Source: Firmicutes bacterium CAG:24053_14 (GTDB lineage Bacteria; Bacillota; Clostridia; Oscillospirales; Oscillospiraceae). Taken from it: DNA of 14,207 nt. The stretch covers positions 1 through 14,207 of the forward strand of contig MNSZ01000005.1 of assembly GCA_001916715.1 (NCBI GenBank), in the 5' to 3' direction. Both the position numbers and the translations under genes were made by a program. Below the pieces are notes generated by a model. The model was not told the origin of the DNA and searched no databases. It worked only from the letters and a program-made list of their open reading frames with translations. Shown piece after piece: positions 1-4,847 of the stretch (positions are counted from its first letter, which is position 1; each line of letters opens with the position of its first letter).

Positions 1-518
1 CTTTATCGGATTTTGGGTCGGCGTGCTGTTTTTGCTCCTGCTTGACCGTTTGATTCCCCATCTTCATGTGGGAAGTGAACAGGCCGAGGGTCCGAAAAGT
101 AAGCTCGGGCGCACTACCATGATGGTGCTGGCTGTTACCTTGCATAATATCCCGGAGGGAATGGCAGTCGGCGTGGTGTATGCAGGCTTCCTCGCGGGAA
201 ATACGCAAATTACGGCGGCAAGCGCGCTTGTTCTGTCCCTTGGCATCGCCATTCAGAATTTTCCCGAGGGGGCAATCATCTCCATGCCGCTCCGGGCGGA
301 GGGCGAGAGCAAGGGCAAGGCGTTTCTCGGCGGCGTGCTTTCCGGCGTTGTCGAGCCTATCGGCGCGGTGCTGACGATTCTTGCGGCGCAGCTGGTGATC
401 CCGGCGCTGCCGTATTTTCTGAGCTTTGCGGCGGGCGCCATGCTCTATGTGCATCGGCACGGTTTTCTTTGCCGCGGGCTTTAGCGTCATGATGACGCTG
501 GATGTGGCGCTGGGATAG
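1..518 (+). pseudogene. ZIP-family metal transporter, copy 1 (5' end outside window, frameshifted 3' end)
   Basis: This is the C-terminal part of a ZIP divalent-metal permease, an inner-membrane importer of zinc, iron or manganese. Reading frame 2 is open from the window edge and carries the two family metal-site helices: HNIPEG (about residues 46-51 of the visible part) and QNFPEG (about 84-89). After AGAMLYV (codon ending at 451) the frame is lost. One extra base (452) is followed, in another frame, by IGTVFFAAGFSVMMTLDVALG and a stop at 516-518, which is the usual end of this family. The segment normally between these parts, which carries the EELIPE-type helix motif, is missing. A frameshifting internal deletion is therefore the likeliest explanation. 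The read-through frame stops at 484. The protein is probably non-functional. The family call is secure; the deletion is inferred from memory of family sequences. Confidence 0.85.
353..452 (+). repeat. 100-nt block identical to 2041-2140 (ZIP copy 1)
   Basis: From GAGCCTATCGG to CTCTATGTGC the two ZIP copies are identical over 100 nt, whereas the preceding 352 nt differ at about 42 positions by hand count (roughly 88% identity). This is the pattern expected of recent gene conversion. Confidence 0.85.
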
Positions 519-550
519 CCAAGGCCGGTGTCTGACCAAGGCGGATTCAA

Positions 551-584
551 GGCAGACTACTCATAAAATAGTCTGCCGTTTCTT
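551..584 (+). terminator. Rho-independent terminator after ZIP copy 1
   Basis: A perfect 9-bp stem, GGCAGACTA (551-559) with TAGTCTGCC (569-577) around a 9-nt loop, is followed by the T-rich GTTTCTT. It lies 33 nt past the ZIP stop. The T tract is short, so termination may be partial. Confidence 0.7.
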
Positions 585-591
585 CTGCCAA

Positions 592-613
592 TTAGTTAAA
601 ATGCGCTAACTAA
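592..613. promoter_or_regulatory. Operator-like palindrome, site 1 of 3
   Basis: TTAGTTA and TAACTAA form perfect 7-bp arms around 8 nt. The 16-nt core GTTAAAATGCGCTAAC (595-610) matches cores at 3326-3341 and 14143-14158. A GGAGGT ribosome-site sequence follows at 634-639. Either a linked TetR protein or a DtxR/IdeR-type metal repressor could bind; the regulator is inferred. Confidence 0.6.
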
Positions 614-849
614 AAGCGAGACGGCAGAAACCTGGAGGTTGAACAAAGAAAAGGAGGGGAAGCCCCGATAAACGGCTTCGGCGCTTGCCGGGCGGGGATT
701 GGCGCGACATCTATCGCTTTGTGGCGTGGATGATTACGGGCTCCCTGTGCAGCATAGGCTTTACGGCGTGCCGGCACGGGACATATATGGACACAAACAG
801 GGAAAAGACGCGGATGAAGGAGAAAAAGCACGATGAAGGAGAAAAGCAT
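614..849 (+). other. Leader or gene remnant between operator site 1 and the SRPBCC gene
   Basis: Two purine-rich ribosome-site sequences occur (GGAGGT at 634-639, AAGGAGGGG at 651-659) but neither has an ATG at normal distance. A TTG directly after the first would open only about 10 codons (MNKEKEGKPR, stop at 669-671). Frame 1 is open from before 685 into the SRPBCC gene, but its early translation (DWRDIYRFVAWMITG and so on) is not a family I recognise and precedes a better start at 850. The likeliest reading is that the original gene after operator site 1 lost its 5' part here. Confidence 0.35.
813..848 (+). repeat. Tandem duplication of a ribosome-site segment
   Basis: GATGAAGGAGAAAAAGCA (813-830) is repeated as GATGAAGGAGAAAAGCA (832-848), differing by one A. 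The second copy supplies the AAGGAG (836-841) that sits 8 nt before the ATG at 850. Confidence 0.75.
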
Positions 850-1401
850 ATGGTAACATTGACCGAAACAACAGAGATCGCCGCCCCTTTTGAAAAGCTG
901 GAGTGGTGGGTGGACCATTTTGAGGAGGAGTTCGTCAAGTGGAGTCCGCTGCATTTGGAATGCGAACTGCTCAGCGGCGGCATTCAAGCCGGAGATAAAG
1001 TGCGCTTTCATGAAATCGTCATGGGCATGGATTATGACGTCACCGGCACGATCATTCGGGCGGAAAGGGACAAGGATCATTTTTCCTTTGCCTTCGAGAG
1101 CGATAAAAAAACTGCCGTCATCTCATTTGAGGGAGAGCGGACCGATACGGGCTGCCGCTTTCGCCATACGGAGAGCTTTGGCGTGCAGGCGCCGGTCATA
1201 GGGCCGGTGGTGAATTTTCTGATTTTCAAGATTCTTTACAGGAAAAAAGCGAATTGGCAGCTCATTCGGGACGATATGATCCTGGATAATCAGTACCTGA
1301 CCGGTATTCTGGAAAAGGGCAGATATCCGGCGCGCATCCCGCCGGAGCAGATCAGAAGTGTTTCCCCAAGGGAATTGATGAAAGGAATCACCACTTGCTA
1401 A
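850..1401 (+). CDS. SRPBCC (START-like) superfamily protein
   Basis: The product is 183 aa, opening MVTLTETTEIAAPFEKLEWWV. Its start (an N-terminal strand followed by IAAPFEKL and an early helix) and its strand-rich middle (KVRFHEIVMGMDYDVTGTI, then HFSFAFESD and CRFRHTESF) resemble SRPBCC polyketide-cyclase-like ligand-binding proteins. These are soluble single-domain proteins that bind hydrophobic ligands or have no known reaction. The ATG at 850 is chosen because AAGGAG lies 8 nt upstream; the open frame extends back to 685 but the extra residues do not look like part of the fold. It lies between two broken ZIP copies and is the only apparently undamaged gene in the left region. A second, unusual segment (FGVQAPVIGPVVNFLIFKILYR) could be a membrane-touching helix. 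The family call is moderate and the function unknown. Confidence 0.7.
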   Translation: MVTLTETTEIAAPFEKLEWWVDHFEEEFVKWSPLHLECELLSGGIQAGDKVRFHEIVMGMDYDVTGTIIRAERDKDHFSFAFESDKKTAVISFEGERTDTGCRFRHTESFGVQAPVIGPVVNFLIFKILYRKKANWQLIRDDMILDNQYLTGILEKGRYPARIPPEQIRSVSPRELMKGITTC

Positions 1402-1467
1402 AGCGGGGACAAAAGAAGATTTGGGATATCTATGCGCCGCTCTCTGAGCGAGCGATACGAGGAAGCA

Positions 1468-2191
1468 ATGAAGCAAATGGAAACCTTTCTCGGCATGCTG
1501 ATTCCCTTCTTGGGTACAACACTGGGCGCGGCCTGCGTGTTCTTTATGAAAAAATCCCTTGGCGATCTGGTGCAGCGTGCCCTTGCCGGCTTTGCCGCCG
1601 TTGTGATGGTGGCGGCGTCGATTTGGAGCCTGCTGATCCCCTCCATAGAGCAGTCGGAGGGCATGGGCAAGCTGTCCTTCCTCCCGGCCTTTATCGGCTT
1701 CTGGGTCGGCGTGCTGTTTTTGCTCCTGCTTGACCGGCTGATTCCCCACCTTCATGTGGGCAGCAATCAGGCGGAGGGACCGAAAAGCAGGCTCGGCCGC
1801 ACCACCATGATGGTGCTGGCGGTGACACTGCATAACATCCCGGAGGGCATGGCGGTGGGCGTGATGTACGCGGGCTTCCTCGCGGGGAACGCACAGATCA
1901 CGGCGGCAAGCGCGCTTGTCCTGTCCCTTGGCATCGCCATTCAGAATTTTCCCGAGGGAGCGATCATCTCCATGCCGCTCTGGGCGGAGGGCGAGAGCAA
2001 GGGTAAGGCATTTCTCGGCGGCATGCTCTCCGGCGTGGTGGAGCCTATCGGCGCGGTGCTGACGATTCTTGCGGCGCAGCTGGTGATCCCGGCGCTGCCG
2101 TATTTTCTGAGCTTTGCGGCGGGCGCCATGCTCTATGTGCTTTGCCGCGGGCTTCAGCGTCATGATGACGCTGGATGTGGCGCTGGGATAG
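1468..2191 (+). pseudogene. ZIP-family metal transporter, copy 2 (frameshifted near 3' end)
   Basis: This is a second ZIP metal permease with its N-terminus visible: MKQMETFLGMLIPFLGTTLG, a first membrane helix, then VMVAASIWSLLIPSIEQSE, a long helix LPAFIGFWVGVLFLLLLDRL followed by the histidine pair HLH, and the metal-site helices HNIPEG and QNFPEG. The ATG at 1468 is preferred over 1432 because AGGA precedes it and the family starts there. After AGAMLYV (ending 2139) one base precedes FAAGFSVMMTLDVALG in another frame, with the natural stop at 2189-2191. The EELIPE-type segment is absent, as in copy 1, and 15 nt more are missing. The shifted frame reads through to 2226 in unrelated sequence. 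Probably inactive. Confidence 0.85.
2041..2140 (+). repeat. 100-nt block identical to 353-452 (ZIP copy 2)
   Basis: Partner of the block in copy 1, offset by 1688 nt. Immediately after it, copy 2 lacks 15 nt (453-467 of copy 1); the next 51 nt up to the stop then differ at one base only. Confidence 0.85.
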
Positions 2192-2302
2192 GCGCGGAGG
2201 TGCCGCTGCTTTTGCGACAGCTATGACATCAGCTGCGCCGGTCTGCATCCGAAGCTCATCTGGCATCGAACGAAAACGCTGGGACACGGCGACGACCACT
2301 GA
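2192..2302 (+). pseudogene. C-terminal fragment of an L-2-amino-thiazoline-4-carboxylate hydrolase-like protein (copy A)
   Basis: Directly after the natural ZIP stop, the sequence reads EVPLL in one frame and then, after an apparent extra T in the T4 run at 2210-2213, CDSYDISCAGLHPKLIWHR and TKTLGHGDDH, with a TGA at 2300-2302 followed by codons for DF. The end RTKTLxxGDDxCDF is typical of the ATC-hydrolase-like family, so the TGA stands where a Cys codon is usual. Only the tail survives and no start exists. The family members' physiological role is mostly unknown. The call rests on my memory of the family motif; a profile search against PF14196 would settle it. Confidence 0.55.
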
Positions 2303-2345
2303 GATTTTTGCATGAAGACCGTTAGAAAAGAAAGGAGTCCCAAGA

Positions 2346-3060
2346 ATGAAGCCTGACTACAAAAACTGGATCCCCAAGGGAATGCTGTTTTCACTCATCG
2401 CGGGAACGATGCTGTCCCTTGCACTGCTGCTTGCTTTCGGCATATTCGGCATCGGTGTGGGCGGAAAGCTGCGCGTCGTGTTGAGCGTGGTGTTCGGCAT
2501 TGCCTTTGTCGTTTGTGCAAAGTACAGCGAGTGGTGCATATATGCCTATCGGAGCTTTTCCTATGACGGCGAGCGCAAGCTCTCAAAGCAGATCATTGAC
2601 GGTACGGCGGAGCAGATCACCCCAGGGGAAAATGGTCGGCATTGACCGCTGGGGCAAGGAATATGCCTCCTTCAGTCTGCCGCTGTGCGAAAAAAACGCG
2701 GCTGCGGAGGGCGTGAAAAATGCTTCGTTCCGGCGCGGAAACGCCGTGAAGCTGGATTTCCCCGACGAGAGCTTCGACGCGGTGACCAGCAACTATGTCT
2801 ATCACAATATCACGGGGAAGGACAAGCAGCAGCTTCTGCTGGAGACGCTGCGTGTGCTGAAAAAGGGCGGGACATTTGCCATTCATGACCTGATGTCGCC
2901 CCGTAGATACGGCGATATGCAGGCATTTGTCCAAAAGCTCAGGGACATGGGATATGAGCGCGTGGAGCTGCTCGACACGACCGACGGCAGCTTCATGATG
3001 TCGAAGGAGGCCAAACGCCTGATGCTTCGCGGCTCAACATTGCTGGTGGGAAGAAAGTAA
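2346..3060 (+). pseudogene. Membrane-anchored class I SAM-dependent methyltransferase, internal deletion
   Basis: It starts at ATG 2346 with AAAGGAG 8 nt upstream. The first part has two membrane helices (about residues 13-35 and 41-57) and then SYDGERKLSKQIIDGTAEQI. At about 2617-2622 the frame changes: the second part reads PQGKMVGIDRWGKEYASFS, then NAVKLDFPDESFDAVTSNYVY, LRVLKKGGTFAIHDL and a tail ending at 3060. These are methyltransferase motifs II to post-III. The glycine-rich motif I (DxGCGxG), which binds SAM and normally lies between the two parts, is absent, so roughly 25 codons seem to be lost with a frame change. The remnant can hardly be active. The substrate is unknown; such proteins often sit beside TetR and ATC-hydrolase-like genes in clostridia. 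Confidence 0.8.
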
Positions 3061-3061
3061 A

Positions 3062-3147
3062 GCGTCGATGACATCAGCAATGCTGGTCTGCATCTGAGGC
3101 TTACTTGGATGAGAACCATGGCATTGGGGCGCGGCGGCAGGCGGTGA
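3062..3147 (+). pseudogene. C-terminal fragment of an ATC hydrolase-like protein (copy B)
   Basis: Starting one base after the methyltransferase stop, one frame reads SVDDISNAGLHLRLTWMR then TMALGRGGRR and TGA. It aligns residue for residue with copy A (DISxAGLHxxLxWxRTxxLGxG). The DNA also matches: ATGACATCAGC and GGTCTGCATC are shared. It passes into the HMA fragment at about 3138. There is no start codon or ribosome site. Confidence 0.5.
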
Positions 3148-3275
3148 TCCTCTCTCAGGAGCCGCTGGACGAAAAAGCCTTTCGCGCTGTCATTGACGCC
3201 ACCGGTTATGCCACGGGGGATATCCAAACGAAGATATGCGAAAAGAAGGAGCCGTTCCCGTTCTTGAAGAAGTAG
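3138..3275 (+). pseudogene. C-terminal fragment of an HMA-domain metal-binding protein
   Basis: The frame from 3138 reads QAVILSQEPLDEKAFRAVID then ATGYATGDIQTKICEKKEPFPFLKK and TAG. This matches the last half of small heavy-metal-associated (HMA) domain proteins of clostridia, whose ends read xAIDATGYxxxxIxxEPYEKKGLFGFLK. The N-terminal half with the MxCxxC metal site is missing, replaced by the ATC-like fragment. It is therefore a non-functional tail. The GC-rich stem-loop at 3291 follows. Confidence 0.6.
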
Positions 3276-3290
3276 TCGGTGATCTTTGAA

Positions 3291-3316
3291 GAGCCGCCTT
3301 CGGGCGGCTTCTCAAG
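3291..3316 (+). terminator. Rho-independent terminator after the HMA fragment
   Basis: AGCCGCC (3292-3298) pairs with GGCGGCT (3303-3309) around a TTCG tetraloop, followed by TCTC. The stem is very stable but the T tract is poor. Confidence 0.65.
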
Positions 3317-3323
3317 GACTATA

Positions 3324-3343
3324 TGGTTAGAGCATGCTAACCA
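3324..3343. promoter_or_regulatory. Operator-like palindrome, site 2 of 3
   Basis: TGGTTAG and CTAACCA form perfect 7-bp arms around AGCATG. The core GTTAGAGCATGCTAAC (3326-3341) nearly equals the reverse complement of the 14143 site (GTTAGAGTACGCTAAC). It sits 14 nt before AGGAGG (3356-3361) of the DUF3793 gene, the position expected for a repressor site at the transcription start. Confidence 0.65.
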
Positions 3344-3370
3344 ATAAACATTCAAAGGAGGCGAGAGCAA

Positions 3371-3632
3371 ATGTCCGAAGAAATACTAGTCAGGCAGGGC
3401 GCGCCCACGCTGGCGGACATCAAGACGGGGAGCTTGTTTCCCTGCCCCTGCGAGAACCGCGAGGCGCTGCTCGCCGACATCCGGCAGCTGAACCGGCGGC
3501 TGTCGCCCAAGGGGCCGTGCCTGCTGCCGCTCCACTTTCTGCTGGGGCAGGCGCTCCTTTTACCTATACCGCCCCGCCGGACTGCGGCGGAATTTACGGA
3601 ATGTGCAGGCGTCCGAGCTGCTGCAATGCCGT
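3371..3632 (+). pseudogene. DUF3793 family protein, frameshifted and truncated
   Basis: It starts at ATG 3371 with AGGAGG 9 nt upstream. The first about 62 residues (MSEEILVRQGAPTLADIKTG, LFPCP, REALLADIRQLNRRL, KGPCLLPLHF) match the DUF3793 N-terminus. A TTTT at 3558-3561 then shifts the frame; with TTT the sequence continues as LYRPAGLRRNLRNVQASELL, as expected for the family. Around 3630 the DUF3793 sequence stops and the end of an ABC ATPase begins, so about the C-terminal half is gone. The biochemical role is unknown; from memory, the family often lies near iron-uptake and flavodoxin genes in gut clostridia. The operator just upstream suggests regulated expression before decay. Confidence 0.7.
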
Positions 3633-3702
3633 GCCAGAGCTAAAAGAGGTATCTCCCGGTCATCTTGTGCGCTGTATCAGCATACCGGAGGTGCATCTAT
3701 GA
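3628..3702 (+). pseudogene. C-terminal tail of a DppD/OppD-type ABC ATPase
   Basis: In frame 1 the sequence reads CNAVPELKEVSPGHLVRC, ISIPEVHL and TGA at 3700-3702. PELxEVxPGHxVxC is the conserved end of oligopeptide/dipeptide ABC ATPases of the DppD type. The rest of the gene is missing: the tail is joined directly to the DUF3793 fragment within a CTGCTGC stretch at about 3628-3634. Its stop overlaps the next ATPase start as ATGA (3699-3702), the usual D-F operon coupling, which supports this identity. Confidence 0.65.
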
Positions 3703-4279
3703 GCGAAATTCTGCTTGAGGCCAAGGGGCTGGCAAAGGAGTTCACTCTGAAAAACAGAAAAAAAGTACACGCCGTTTCCGACGTGTCACTTGAGATATTC
3801 AAGGGTGAAACTCTTGCCCTCGTGGGTGAGTCCGGCTGCGGCAAATCGACACTTGGACGAGCGCTTATCCGGCTCATAAAGGCGACGTCTGGAGAGATAA
3901 CGTTCGGCGGAACTAATATCACCGCGCTTAGTGAGAATGACTTCGGCCCATACCGTCGTCGTATGCAGCTCATATTTCAGGATCCCTACGCCTCCCTTAA
4001 TCCGCGCATGACCGTGCGCGACATTGTGGCGGACCGCTGAAAACGCACAAGCTCTGCCACACAAGGGAGGAAATGACCGAACGCGTGCCCTCGCTTCTGC
4101 GCGACGTCGGTATCCCGGAGGAGTTCCTCTTCCGCTACCTCCACAAGTTCTCCGGCGGGCAACGCCAGAGGATAGGTATTGCCTGCGCCATCGCCCTCGA
4201 CCCAGCACTCATTGTCTGCGATGAGCCGGTTTCCGCGCTTGATGTTTCGGTTCAGAATCAGATACGCTCCTGTTATTGA
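3699..4279 (+). pseudogene. DppF/OppF-type oligopeptide ABC transporter ATPase, frameshifted and truncated
   Basis: This was an ATP-binding subunit of a peptide/nickel importer at the cytoplasmic face. ATG 3699 has GGAGG at 3687-3691. Visible motifs are Walker A GESGCGKST (residues 43-51), the Q-loop FQDPYASLNPRMTV (from 93), then in another frame TREEMTERVPSLLRDVGIP, signature FSGGQRQRIGIA, Walker B ALIVCDEP and D-loop SALDVSVQNQI. A CC where CCC is expected at 4034-4036 (DP codons) causes the frameshift and a stop at 4038-4040. Homology ends at about 4263 and the shifted frame stops at 4279; the H-switch and C-terminal peptide-transporter domain are missing. It abuts the terminator of the - strand operon, so this is a rearrangement end point. 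Confidence 0.8.
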
Positions 4280-4297
4280 TATTTTTATATTTTTTCG

Positions 4298-4340
4298 AAA
4301 AAATTGAGCACCTACCTACGCAAGCAACGTAGAGAGGTGC
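4298..4340 (-). terminator. Rho-independent terminator of the - strand operon
   Basis: Read on the - strand, arms 4340-4328 and 4320-4308 (GCACCT...CTACG type, 13 bp with a 2-bp internal mismatch, 7-nt loop) are followed by TCAATTTTTT. It lies 37 nt past the acetyltransferase stop. Confidence 0.8.
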
Positions 4341-4376
4341 CCAATTCCGTAGGGAGAGAAAAAATGGCCATTCTAA

Positions 4377-4847
4377 TCACAAACTCTTTTCCATCTCGAT
4401 TAGGTTGTCCTCACCGCCACTGTTTCGATAGCCGAAGCGGTAAGTATAGCCCATCTTTTCATAGAATGGCGTGGCGGTCACAGAAGATGTGAGCCATACG
4501 CGACCTGCAATTGTGCATAGTTCATCACTTTCCAACACTTCAAAAAGCTTCCGTCCGTACCCCCGCCCTATATACTCTGGAAGCAAGAACGCGGCAACGA
4601 TCTCTGGCGTATTCTCATCAGGAACTACCGAGCCGCAACCGATAATCTTACCATCATGCCAAAGCACATAGGTATGACCCGCTTTTGCGATTTCTGCAAT
4701 CGTATCAGGTTCATATTTGCCATAGAGATACGCGATCTCATGAGAAGGGCAGTCTGTAGCATTTACCTCCACCAGTGTACGGCGGATGAGGGAAGAAATC
4801 GGATGCTCGTTGCCGCTACAAAAAAGCTTTATCTCCACACACAACAT
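4377..4847 (-). CDS. GNAT family N-acetyltransferase
   Basis: A 156-aa acetyl-CoA-dependent acetyltransferase of the GNAT fold, cytoplasmic. The N-terminal helix region SLIRRTLVEVNATDCP is followed by a central strand HTYVLWHDGKIIGCGSV (about 58-74), motif A LLPEYIGRGYGRKLFEVLE (88-106) with the pyrophosphate loop GRGYGR (the usual leading Gln is Ile), and motif B TATPFYEKMGY (124-134). The start is taken at 4847 because its ATG shares the A of the upstream TGA stop (TGATG), implying translational coupling to the lyase; longer in-frame starts lie inside the lyase gene. It is the last gene before the operon terminator. The substrate is unknown; it could acetylate an amine from the pathway or a toxic analogue. 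Confidence 0.85.
   Translation of the reverse strand: MLCVEIKLFCSGNEHPISSLIRRTLVEVNATDCPSHEIAYLYGKYEPDTIAEIAKAGHTYVLWHDGKIIGCGSVVPDENTPEIVAAFLLPEYIGRGYGRKLFEVLESDELCTIAGRVWLTSSVTATPFYEKMGYTYRFGYRNSGGEDNLIEMEKSL

Noticed and set aside
1123..2163. 346-codon - strand open frame opposite SRPBCC and ZIP copy 2
   Set aside because: It is His/Arg/Gln-rich and low in hydrophobic residues, spans two unrelated genes on the other strand and has no ribosome site.
2300..2302. TGA in place of a conserved Cys codon in ATC-like fragment A, as a possible selenocysteine codon
   Set aside because: The fragment has no start, carries an upstream frameshift and shows no clear hairpin just after the TGA. Fragment B's TGA at the same column is followed by unrelated sequence. 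A nonsense change is simpler.
1..4280. Insertion sequences as the cause of the gene wreckage
   Set aside because: No transposase fragment or terminal inverted repeats with target duplications were seen at the junctions.
4308..4340. Short hairpin with repeats as a CRISPR-like or attachment site
   Set aside because: It is a single inverted repeat with a T run on the - strand, fully explained as a terminator; no spaced repeats and no integrase nearby.
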